Shown here piece by piece: positions 1-10,993 of a stretch of DNA of 64,000 bases (position 1 is the first letter of the stretch; each line of letters opens with the position of its first letter). A model generated the notes under the pieces. The model worked only from the letters and a program-made list of their open reading frames with translations, did no database searches and was not told the origin of the DNA. The stretch spans positions 13,538,184 through 13,602,183 of the forward strand of contig NC_047072.1 of NCBI RefSeq assembly GCF_902459465.1, given 5' to 3'. Position numbers and translations under genes: made by a program. This DNA is from Asterias rubens. Taxonomy: Eukaryota; Echinodermata; Asteroidea; Forcipulatida; Asteriidae.

Positions 1-170
1 ACACGATCAAACATGCTTTAAGCTTAACACTTGAAGCATGGGTTTTTCAGCTACCTTGAAGTGCCGCTTTTTTGCTTGCAACTGAACCTTGAATTGTGGC
101 ACTGTTACTGCAAATGAAAACTTTTCTATAGTTTTTAAAAAGGATATATTTTGTGTTGTTTTTATTTCAG

Positions 171-619
171 GTGAACTTAGCAGAGTGAAGAGTCTCACGA
201 ACCCCGATGCTAAGATGAGCAAATCTGAGCCCAACCCTAAAAGCCGGATTGAACTAACAGACTCAAAGGACGACATCACAAAGAAGTTCAAGAAAGCCAA
301 GACTGATTTCACCGGGGCAGTGACCTTTGACCCTGTTAACCGACCTGGCGTTTCTAACCTCGTTGCAATTCATGCCGCTATGAAAGACGTATCACCAGAG
401 GAAATCTGCGAGGAGGCAATAGGGCTGCAGACGGCAGAGTACAAGTTTGTAGTGGCAGAGGCTGTAAACTCAAAACTTGCACCGATACGAGAAAGGATAT
501 TTGAGTTGAAGGAAGATCCATCATATATTGAGAATGTGTTAAAGATTGGGGCAGAAAGAGCCAGTGTGATTGCAGAACAGACGTATAATGAAGTCAAGAA
601 GCTAGTTGGTCTTGTATGA
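171..619 (+). CDS. WARS2: Mitochondrial tryptophanyl-tRNA synthetase, last coding exon (partial)
   Basis: This is the C-terminal part of a class I aminoacyl-tRNA synthetase that charges tRNA-Trp in mitochondria. The exon follows a pyrimidine-rich acceptor ending in CAG at 168-170 and is open to the TGA at 617-619, about 149 residues. Near its start is the KMSKS signature loop (AKMSKSEPNP), which binds ATP. It is followed by a stretch that matches bacterial-type and mitochondrial TrpRS (DFTGAVTFDP, then RPGVSNLVAIHAA) and by the helical anticodon-binding end finishing in EVKKLVGLV. The cytosolic enzyme WARS1 lacks this bacterial-type tail. The upstream exons with the HIGH motif lie outside the window. 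The gene converges on MAP3K4. A possible AATAAA lies near 1669. Identification is by remembered family sequence, not by a search. Confidence 0.9.
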
Positions 620-920
620 CCTGAAACTCATTATCAACAGTCGTCAAACACAGGCTTTTTATTATTATTCTGTACAGTAAAAAGAGACTGTAAGACAATG
701 GCAACATTTGAGTTGGAAAAAATATAAAATGTACACGATACTCTTGCTTTCATTGTTACTCTTTACCACCATTCAACAAAATATATTATGTTATTTACAA
801 TTATTTACCCATACAATTTATAGGTTTACAAGAACCAAGATAATGCTTTTTTTAAACTAAGGGACAATTTTTTGACTGGGAATTATTTCAGACAGCAACA
901 ATCACCAAGCTGCATTTTTA

Positions 921-1066
921 ATGGGAGACTTTTAGGACGCTTGGTGGCAGCAGACTTACCAGGTAAAATCCATTGTTCTCGGTCATTTGCGCACGCACAC
1001 AACTACGTAAACAATGGAAATTTACCTGGTAAGTCTGCTGCCACCTAGCGTCCCAAAGTCTCCCAT
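921..1066. repeat. Foldback MITE, family A, copy 1
   Basis: The two ends are inverted copies: ATGGGAGACTTTTAGGACGC at the left and its near reverse complement GCGTCCCAAAGTCTCCCAT at the right. The arms continue inward through GCAGCAGACTTACCAGGTAA. A second, more diverged copy lies at 9717-9851. It is a non-autonomous element with no coding capacity. Confidence 0.85.
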
Positions 1067-2669
1067 TGGGAGTGGTCACAAATGATTACCTACATGTAAT
1101 TGAAGAAAACAAATTGATCTGAGCGCAATAATGTACACTTACAACATCTATTCCCTACAAAGTTTCCTCCGTCTTAAAAAAATAAAAAAATGTTTTCCAT
1201 TGGTTATATTGTTTGTAAATAATGTCCGCTACAGACAATTAAAAAAAACTACAGTTACAACCAGGAAGCATTTTGAAGAACCTGTTCAGCAGAAAATGTT
1301 AAAAAGTCACTTTATTTTTTAGCTTGTAACCCAATTTGTTTGTGCTTCATAGCTTATGAAATTAGGCAAACTGTAAACTGTCACGGCATAAGAGGTTAGG
1401 CGGAGCATAAGAGGTTAGGCGGAGCACAAAGACCTAAGCTGTAATTTTGTCCATGTTAATCCTCCGTACCCAAGCCTATCATGGTTACAAAGAGAAAAAT
1501 CTGACCTTAAGGTTGCTAATATGCAATCCTTTCATAAATTGGAGTGGAAAGATCCGAAATGCCAGATTACAGTGAGGAAACAAAGAGCGAGAACTTTCAA
1601 TTTTATTGCACAATGATTTTGGGATTATATGAAAGGGAATTCAATTTGCGTGACTTATTTTATCTTAAATAAAGTTGAAGAAAAAAAGCATCTGATCGAA
1701 AAGCCTTCTGTTGTTTAAGAACGTGTGCTTCATGCTGAGTGGTCAATCAATGCCTCCACCAGCGGTTGTTTTTGTCATAACAGTTCAGTAACGAAAGGGG
1801 TTAAAAGCTCAATGGAGTTAGGTCAAGATACTGTGATGTCCTGCAATCAGAACTTGAAAAGAATAAAATGTTAAAAAGAAAAGTGAAGTTAAATTGGTAG
1901 ATCTCAGACCTCCCAACTAATGAAAGACTTAATATTGCATTTGAAAATATTCACAGTATTTAAAACAAAACGTAGACAACAAATCTTTTGGTTTACACAG
2001 CAGCAGTTGGACATAATAAAGTTAAAATAAAATAAAAACTTTTTAAAAAACATCACTAACTTGATTCATTACAATGCCCTCGTCACAACATATAATAAAC
2101 AAGTTTAGGGGGCTGGACTTCCCCTCTGTCAAGAGTAAAAAGCCCCGGAACCTCTTGGTGTTACATTTAAAACGATGTACAAACTCTCTACATCACCACC
2201 TGTCTTCTCTTGGTCTTAAGGATGACCCCTGACCTAATGAGTGTTATGTTTCAGCGGAATTCAACAACACCACAAGTTTCCTCTTTTTTTTTTTGAAGGA
2301 AATTGAGAGGCAAAGAAAGGTCTAGGGAAAACAATCCTAAATATATCAACATGTTGAGAAATAAATCTAGTAAACATTCATTCTTATAGATACATTCAAA
2401 TAAAATATATAAATGTAAAGAATATATATTTAAAAAGTCCCCTTACTCTCAACAAATCAGGTTTTTTTATTACACATTTACAGTGACTTTGCCATGTCCC
2501 CTGACTATCTGGGCCAAATCTCAGCTGCTTAAACAAAACATGCTGCAAGCTTGTCTGCTAAGCAAAAAATAACAGCAAACTAGTTACAAATGGTAAGCAT
2601 GACTTAGTATTTTGGGTTGCCTTTTAGTGGTAACCCCAGCTATTTTGTGCTTAGATTAGTTTTATGCTT

Positions 2670-2880
2670 AAAGACACTGGACACTGCATGCTTTCAGATG
2701 CTTGATTTTAGGACTTCAAAATCTAATTCTGAGGTCTTGAAATCAAATTCAAATATTTGAGTGGAAAATTACTCATTACTTCAGAGGGAGCCATTTCTCA
2801 CAATGTTTTATACTATCAACAGCTCTCCATTGCTCGTTACCACGTAAGTTTTTATGCTAACAATTATTTTGAGTAATTAC
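2670..2880. repeat. Truncated MITE, family B
   Basis: It begins with AAAGACACTGGACAC, the terminal sequence of family B, then jumps internally to the CTTCAGAGGGAGCCATTTCT segment shared with full copies at 5942-6320, 32543-32931, 39242-39630 and 47460-47841. It is followed directly by a scrap of family C (AAGCAGCTCTATGAAATTGG near 2884). Confidence 0.75.
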
Positions 2881-3486
2881 TTTAAGCAGCTCTATGAAAT
2901 TGGGCCCTGCAAAGTGTATAGAGTTGTACAAGTTTTACCTGGTGTCCAATAACAAAGACACTGATTAATCAACCTTATTGGTGAAAGGGCACCAGCTCAG
3001 TGGTTAAAGTTTCAACAGAAGTAAAAATATTTGTTTTTATACATTTCAATTCATACATTTCAATACATATTGACACATTCAATTGTTAGAAATATACATA
3101 GATATGCATTTATGTAATAAGACCATAATTCTAGCATATTAAAAATATTTATAAACAATTCATTCAGTTTGTTTATGCATAAATTGTAGGGAAAAAGTAT
3201 CGCCAATCTGAAACATCTTTCAACATCAAAATTAAAATGCAGCTATTATTTAGTAAAGCAGCCCTGTTCTTTAATAAGAGTAATTTTTTAATAGTATTCA
3301 ATCAAATGTGTACACTAAGATTGGTAGCCGAATTTGGATAAAGGAAAAACTTTACCCTGACAAGTAAACCATAAATAAAAGTACATTGCACATTATTTCT
3401 ATCCCATATCCTATCCAATCCATTGCCTTTTCCCCGCAAGGTCTATCAATATTATCCATAAAGCTGTACATGTTGACTCGAGTACT

Positions 3487-3619
3487 TAGGCCGTGTCCGA
3501 AACGACGACTTCGGCTACAGCTACGTCTAGATCAGCGCATCTACCAGTGTTGAAGAATAGCAGACGCGCGCGATCTAGCCGTATCTGTAGCCGAAGTCGC
3601 CGTTTCGGACACGGCCTAA
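3487..3619. repeat. Palindromic MITE with very long terminal inverted repeats
   Basis: Left arm TAGGCCGTGTCCGAAACG, continuing CGACTTCGGCTACAG, is mirrored on the right by CTGTAGCCGAAGTCG and CGTTTCGGACACGGCCTA. Inner parts (CTACGTCTAGATC against GATCTAGCCGTA) also pair. The flanks give a TTA/TAA-like target duplication. There is no ORF. Confidence 0.9.
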
Positions 3620-5296
3620 TTTGCCCTTCATGTTGAGGTCATGTGTTTAAGCACCAAGGGGTATAGAGGTTGATATTGTGTTTTAAAAAGCCTTTGAAGC
3701 GCTATGGTTACCCAGGTTGTATACTCCCAAGAAAGCTGAGAAAGATTACAGGAATGTTATTAGCTAATAACCTGGGCACCAACGTAAAGTGCAATGATAC
3801 ACTATTGTAAAATGCGCTACATGTATACTTAAGACTAAATTTAGAAAGTGATCAAATTGACACTTGGAAATAGATCTAAACTTCACTAAACACACATCTC
3901 ATGAAAAATAAAGATAAATACTTCCTTACATATGTTTTGTTACTACGACAATGACCGAGGCCCCCAAAAGCCACAAAATGGTAAAAGATATACATTTTTA
4001 TATGAAAGCCATAATAATCCTGTCTGTATAAAACACTATTATAGGCAGTGTAATATGCATATATTAAACAGAGCCCCCCCCCCCCCAACCTTCACAATAA
4101 ATGTTCCTGTGAATGCAACTTAACACAGAACTGTGTATTGACAGAGTTGCGACTTGAAGGGACCAGTTTTCCTTGTGCATGTGGTTGCTGGATGCAATTT
4201 TCAGTCCAAATGCAGCACAACCCAATGTACAGTTTAGTCTGGCACCTTGTGTGTACACATATATTTTTTATCATTATCATTTGATTGGTGGAACATGTGT
4301 TATGTGTCATCCTTTTAACCATGTATGAACCTATGATCAGAAACAGCAGAGTTTGAGTCTAGTGCTCTTAACCGCTCTGCCACTACACGCCATGTTGCTT
4401 CATTCATGCCATAGATGTTGCTGGGACCACTGACGGAATAGGGAAATTTCTCTACATGAAGGCGGTCACCATGGAACACTCACATCATATGATAAACAGG
4501 GAACTCCCAACTGTTGTTTGGAGGAATGTCCACTGATTTCGTACACAATATATTCCTGAAAAACTTCTACAGCATTTCATTCAGCAACATTTCCTCTGTA
4601 CTTTTATTCTTCTATTGAAAGGCTAGCTGCCATCACAGTGTGGACCAGCATTAAAGTTAGGCTTTGCAGTTATAGGCACTGAGGGTATTTTAAAAATGGA
4701 ATGTTGAGGTCACTTTGGATATTGCAGGAGTTTTTCCATAATCCATAAGGAGCAAGGAGTAGACAACATTGAGTAAAGTCGAGTGCGCTCCGTGGTTAAC
4801 TAAAGGTTGCCAATTTTGACTCGCACCGAGGCTGGTCGACCATTGGTTGACTACTGTGGTCGACCATTTGGAACCAACCTCATGACCATGGTTTCGTCCG
4901 TGGTCCCGATAACCTGTTCCATGCTTACATGTGTAAAACGCAGAGGGGAACCTGCGACACTATAGAGAAAACGCGGATAGCAATGAAGTGTTGAATACCG
5001 TGGTACGGATGGTTGACTAGGCCTCAAAACAAGTCGTTCAAGCGAGTCCGTCACTGCGCATGTATTTTGCTGGTCAGTAGTCAACTAAATTTGCGCACTC
5101 AAACTTGCTCCTTGACTGGCATCTCCTTTGTGTAACTGATACTCACATTCTCTGGTACCCTTGGGTTCCTATGACGACTACAAACCGACGTACTCATAAT
5201 TAATGCCAGTGTTGACCTGCGGAAAGTGAAAACTAAAGTCAGCCGTTGTGCCAAAACATCTCGGTTCAAAACAGCAAAATATAAATAAATAAATCT

Positions 5297-5539
5297 GGGC
5301 CCAATTTCATAGAGCTGCAAAGCCCCAAAATCTGCTTAGCGTGAATTTTCTTCCTTGATAAAAACAGGATTACCAACAATATTTCCATTTGTTGCATATT
5401 GCTTGTTACTGGTATTCAGCTGTTGTTTGCTTATTCTGAAAATCACGTTGAAATTTGGTTGGTAATGCTGTTTTTATCGAGGAATAAATTTCATTCTAAG
5501 CAAATTTGTGTGCTTAGCAGCTCTATGAAATTGGGCCCT
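5297..5539. repeat. MITE, family C, full copy next to a MAP3K4 splice donor
   Basis: The ends are GGGCCCAATTTCATAGAGCTG and its inverse CAGCTCTATGAAATTGGGCCC. The body (TTGCTTGTTACTGGTATTCA and onward) is almost the same as the copy at 8958-9195. The element ends nine bases from the 3' end of the last proven MAP3K4 exon, so it may affect splicing or the end of the protein. Confidence 0.88.
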
Positions 5540-5547
5540 GGACTCAC

Positions 5548-8500
5548 CTTTAGGAATGGATGATCCAGAAGCTGATTGGCTGACCATCTCTCCATGGGTT
5601 GATGGACGAGACACTTGGAGAGGAAATCTCTACACTCGGCGCTGATATTGTCTGTGATGTATGGTATAGCACCATCACCAACTTTGAAGATGATTGGGAA
5701 GTCATGGTCAAATTCATGCCAAGGGCGCTGTCAAAAAAGAAGAAAAGGAATGAACTTTTCAAAATATGGGATTTGAGGCATTGCATGGTGAGGTGTTTTT
5801 TTCCTTTCATATTTACCCGCAACTCCGAAGACCAATCGAGCTCAAATTTTCACAGACTTGTTATTTTATGCTTATGTTGTGATACACCAAGTGAGAAGGC
5901 GTGTCTTTGACAATTACCAATAGTGTCCACTGTCTTTAAGCTTAAAGGCAGTGGAAACTATTGGTAATTACTAAAAATAATTATTAGCATAAAACCTTTC
6001 TTGGTGAAGAGTAATGGGGAGAGGTTGATGGTATAAAACATTGTGAGAAATGGCTCCCTCTGAAGTGCCATAGTTTTAGAGAAAGACGTAATTTTCCACG
6101 AATTTGATTTCAAGACCTCAGATTTACAACTTGAGGTCTCGAAATCAACCATCTAAACGCACACAACACAGGGTGTTTTTTTCTTTCATTATTATCTCGA
6201 AAGTTTGATGACCGAATGAGCTCAAATTTTCACAGGTTTGTTATTTTATGCATATGGTGAGATACACCAACTGTGAAGGCTAGACTTTGACAACTACCAA
6301 TAGTGTCCACTGCGTTTAACATTTATGACGTATAAAGCTTTCTCACACATGAGAAAATTTGTACCAGTGTCAATAGTAATCATTCATATCAATAATTGAT
6401 AAAACAATTTGTTTGTACCTTTCCTGTTGCCATCTCAACAACCACGCACCCCAAACTCCAGATATCGGCTGCTCTACCATAACCCTTCTTGCCTTTACCC
6501 GTCTGAGTGATGACCTCTGGTGCCATGTAAGCTGAGGGTCAGAGTTCAAAGTTTTAAAATGTCAAAGATTGAACACTCCAAAGTGAATTGTGGTTACAAT
6601 GCATCTTGCCACATTTTGGAATTATGTGAATATCTGTACGTAGGATTTCTAAATTGTTAAGGTGGAGATCAAATTTAGTGTGGTTTGAAGTAACGCCATG
6701 TCGATAAGTAGGGTTTGAAACTTTGCATGGTGGAGATACAATCTAATAAGGTTTGCAGAACACCATGTACATGAGTAGGATTTGAAACTTTGCATGGTGG
6801 AGATACAATCTAGTAAGGTTTGCAGTAACACCATGTACATGAGTAGGATTTGAAACTTTGCATGGTGGAGATACAATCTAGTAAGGTTTGCAGAACACCA
6901 TGTACATGAGTAGGGCCTATAGGATTTGAAACTTTGCATGGTGGAGATGCAATCTAGTAAGGTTTGCAGTAACACCATGTACATGAGTAGGATTTGAAAC
7001 TTTGCATGGTGGAGATGCAATCTAGTAAGGTTTGCAGTAACACCATGTACATGAGTAGGATTTGAAACTTTGCATGGTGGAGATACAATCTAGTAAGGTT
7101 TGCAGTAACACCATGTACATGAGTAGGATTTGAAACTTTGCATGGTGGAGATACAATCTAGTAAGGTTTGCAGTAACACCATGTACATGAGTAGGATTTT
7201 AAACTTTGCATCGTGGAGATACAATCTAGTAAGGTTTGCAGTAACACCATGTACATGAGTAGGATTTGAAACTTTGCATGGTGGAGATACAATCTAGTAA
7301 GGTTTGCAGTAACACCATGTACATGAGTAGGATTTGCAACTTTGCATGTTGGAGATACAGTCTAGTAAGGTTTGCAGTAACACCATGTACATGAGTAGGA
7401 TTTTAAACTTTGCATGGTGGAGATACAATCTGGTAAGGTTTGCAGTAACACCATGTACATGAGTAGGGCATATAGGATTTGAAACTTTGCATGGTGGAGA
7501 TACAATCTAGTAAGGTTTGTAACTGCACCCTGTACTAGAAAATCTTCCTATGAGTTTATGTGATTCTGAAAAAACCCAGTAGTGTAACAACTCAGTTTTC
7601 CATCAGTATGCTTTGATAATATTTGCTAGGTTTTTTTCCAACAATAAAATAACTTCAAATTCCAGTTTTGCTTATTATGACAAAGAGAATTGTAAAATTG
7701 AAGAATTAATTTATACCTGCTGTTCCTGTGAATGTTGTGAGCTCTCCCAACATTGTCTTTGAGTTTTGCAATTTGATTGCAGCACCAAAGTCTCCCAATT
7801 TGACATGTCCATCAGAAGATAAAAAAACATTAGCACCTGTAAAAAATCAAAGTCAGTTAATATGATATGTTTTTGACTGTATAATTGCATATATTTTTAT
7901 AAGAGACCCCCAAATGGACCTAAAATGCTCAAAACACAAAATGAGCTGTTACCATGGCAATGGGCTATATATTGTTTTCAAAAGGTAACTTTGTTTACTT
8001 GCACATCAAAGCCCTTCCACCCAGGAAGTATTAGAACAAAACAAATTGATTTTTTGACCGTGGACACATATGTCCAGTATTTAGGTGAAATGACTCTTAA
8101 AACCTATACAGACTTCCCGAACAGCCAACTGGAGATCAAAGAAACATGTTTTTTTTAAAAGTTGTCCATGAGGTTGTTGGTGGCAAGTTATCATGTAATA
8201 GATGACGTATTGATACGCTAGTAATGTTCTTGGTTGAGCATGCGCTTTGAGTTTAATTCCCGAATGGCCGGGGACAAATGGAGACGAGAGTTGTTTTCTT
8301 GTATCAATTGTTTAGTTTTTCTTAAGTGCTTAGCCATGTGGAAATAAATGTCGATGAATTAAATTGAATTAAACTGAAATACAGTCCAACCGGAATTTAA
8401 CAAAAATTTGACAGTTGAGAGTTTATATCCAATTACATTGATTCTTTTTGACAACAACCCTTAATACATTAATCGCTTGGAATTTTGGCTCACCTTTGAT

Positions 8501-10993
8501 ATCTCGGTGTACAATTCCATGCTCATGAAGGACACTGATAGCAACAGTTATTTCTTGTGCGTATCGTCTGACCATCTCCTCTGGCAGGCCAGCTTTGGCA
8601 ACCTCGGCTATTGTCCCTTCATCACAGTACTCCATGAAGATAAGAAGCTCTTCCTGTAGATGGATTGCAATACAACATGAATCTGTCATCTTTAAGGAAA
8701 ATTTGGAACACAACATCCTGCGTTTCGAGTAGGAATGAAATGCAGCTTATATGCACATTTCACAAATCTCATTGGCTAGTGAACAAAGCGTCTCCTGTGC
8801 GCCTCAAAGCCAAAATGCAATTTGCCTCTAATGATGATGTCTATTGGTATTTATAACAGTAGCATTAGTCGATTAACTCATTGATTAAGATATTAAAAAA
8901 GTGATGTTTCCTTGTGGATGCTTGTCCCTCTTATATAACTCAGCTTCAGAGAGACTAGGGCCCAATTTCATAGAGCTGCTAAGCACACAAATTTGCTTTG
9001 CATGAAATTTCTGCCTTGATAGAAACAGGTTTACCAACCAAACTTCCATTTGTTACATATTGCTTGTTACTGGTATTCAGCTGTTGTTTGCTTATTCTGA
9101 AAATCACGTGGAAATTTGGTAATCCTGTTTTTATCGAGGCAAAATGTTCATGCTAAGCAAATTTTGTGCTTAGCAGCTCTATGAATTTGGGCTCTGCTTG
9201 TACAAAAACTGTGTTTTTAAATTTTCAATGGCAAAGCTGAGAAACCTAAAGCGATGGGAAATCTTACCCGATGTATTTCAACCCCATAGTAGTGGACGAG
9301 GCTGGGATGCCTAATCCCTTCAAAGTTCTTGATCTCATCTGCAATGTCTTTGATAACGCTGTGGTTGTTCCGTTGAAATCTCATCTGATGGGATAAAAAT
9401 ACAATTTATGAAGTCCACTTTCAAATAACCATATATCTGATGATAGTGTATGGCCTCAATCCAGCTGTCAATACAAAGACACAGCCTCCTTCAAACCTTA
9501 ACCCAATAGACCGATCCATTAAGCTCCGCCCCATTGATTATTGACCAATCACAACGAAACGAAGGTCCGACAAATAAGGTCCGACACGTATACGTATCTG
9601 TGTACGTATCTTGGCGCGCGCGGCAGAGTTGTGCAGAAAGGCATTGGGGAGCCCCACCGGTGCTTGCTCACATGTGCGTCGTGGGCGGAGCCTACTGGAT
9701 CAGTCTATTAATCTCCAATGGTAGACTTTCTGGGACAATAGGTAGCAGCAGACTTAGCGGCTAAATCCATTGTTCTCCAATTTATGTGCATGCTCAGAAC
9801 TACGTGAACAATGTAAATTTACCTGGTAAGTCTGTTACAAAGTCTCCCATTATACTCAAGCCTCTCCTTCTACATCCTTTTCTATGCACCCACCCAGGCC
9901 TATAAACCAACCCTGTGCTATGTACACATCTGATAACCCATCCACGGGCCAACACCATTAACCTGGTCAAAGATCAAACTTTCCCCATTGCCTATGTTAA
10001 CTAGTTTCCAAATGTTTGTTCTTCTATTTCTTGTTTTAAGAGTACCAACCCAGCTCTACAATAATTCACTCCTGTTAAAGGATTCTGCCATCTTCTTGTT
10101 GTCTTCTTGTTATCGGCCACCCCTGACATTCAGGTGTTGCAACAGCACTAGTTCATTATGATTGCAGCTTTGTACTGCCTAAAGTGTTACATGGAGCGCA
10201 ACTTACATAATGCTGCACATCAGGAAGCCATGCTCTAAACAAAAGTAAAGAGCAGTACCAACAGAAATGTGCTCTCTTTAGCTAAAAGCTAAATTTAGAA
10301 AAGAGAGCAAGTCCAAAGATCGCGGACCCAAACCTTACTTCTCATTAAAAATTTAAGATTAGACACTTGAAGACTATGGGCACACTTGGCCACCCTATAA
10401 GAACTCTTACCTCTTTCATGGCTATTGTCTCTCCAGTATCCATGTTTATACATGAGTAGACAGTAGTACCACGCTGTCCCTCACCTGGTAACAAATACAG
10501 ACAAATGGAAATTAGACAGTCAAACTTGAAGCCGGACTATTAAAAAAAGTGGGGGTCATATATTTTTGGGGGTCTGATTTATTGGCAGAATTATCGAGTA
10601 AAAACATATCTGCATTCTAGAGTAGTCATCTTAACTCGCCTGCTGATGTTGACCAGTTAGAAAAGAAAGGAACAGAATCTTGTCCAATGAACTCACCAAT
10701 CTTGCGCCCTCGTTGCCAGCTGAATGTCACCTTCTTACAGTTGATATTAACCACCTCATTATTGCTTCGTCTATCACTCAGCCGTCCAATCATCTGCAGG
10801 TCTTGCAGTTTTTTAGTTCGTTGCTCATCTAGCTGCTGCAGCTTGCCGCGGACACGACTCCACCGGTCAAGCTTGGTCAGTGACTCGGAACTGTCCTTGG
10901 AGATGCAGCGAAACATACGAGCAACTGACGCTGCCTGGGGTGGGGACAGAGGGCACGGGCTGGGACGCTTTTCATACTTAGGGTAGGACGGCT
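5548..10993 (-). CDS. MAP3K4: MAP3K4 kinase-domain exons
   Basis: Six exons from 10993 down to 6419, plus 5727-5548, carry the whole catalytic domain. The glycine-rich loop is split between exons ([12 protein letters not shown], then EGQRGTTVY). The ATP-anchoring lysine is in IAMKE (10484-10411). The helix C region is in 9384-9268. The catalytic loop VHRDIKG closes exon 8653-8494, DFGAAIKL is in 7836-7717, and YMAPEV with [12 protein letters not shown] is in 6531-6419. The last exon has [14 protein letters not shown] and ends in LLDHPFLK. All catalytic residues are present, so the kinase looks active. The Gln-Arg-Gly-Thr-Thr stretch of the loop differs from vertebrate QYGKV. Confidence 0.93.

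Larger units (their letters stand above)
620..5547. other. Region between WARS2 and the last proven MAP3K4 exon
   Basis: No convincing coding exon was found here. The region should hold the WARS2 3'UTR and, if it exists, the terminal coding exon and 3'UTR of MAP3K4. It contains a MITE at 921-1066, a truncated MITE at 2670-2880, a foldback element at 3487-3619, a partial tRNA-derived SINE around 4325-4395 (- strand) and a MITE at 5297-5539. A weak candidate MAP3K4 terminal exon, read on the - strand near 2240-2190, has an AG acceptor without a good pyrimidine tract. Confidence 0.5.

Noticed and set aside
2190-2240. A possible MAP3K4 terminal exon on the - strand (acceptor AGGTCAG, then about 12 codons to a stop).
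   Set aside because: The acceptor lacks a pyrimidine tract and the residues do not resemble the vertebrate end, so it is not listed as an exon.
6649-7020. A 123-codon repetitive frame on the - strand.
   Set aside because: It is the 68-bp tandem array read through; the unit length shifts the frame and the copies show no coding constraint.
6661-7525. A regularly spaced array that could be mistaken for CRISPR.
   Set aside because: The whole unit is conserved with no unique spacers, and the context is an intron of an animal gene.
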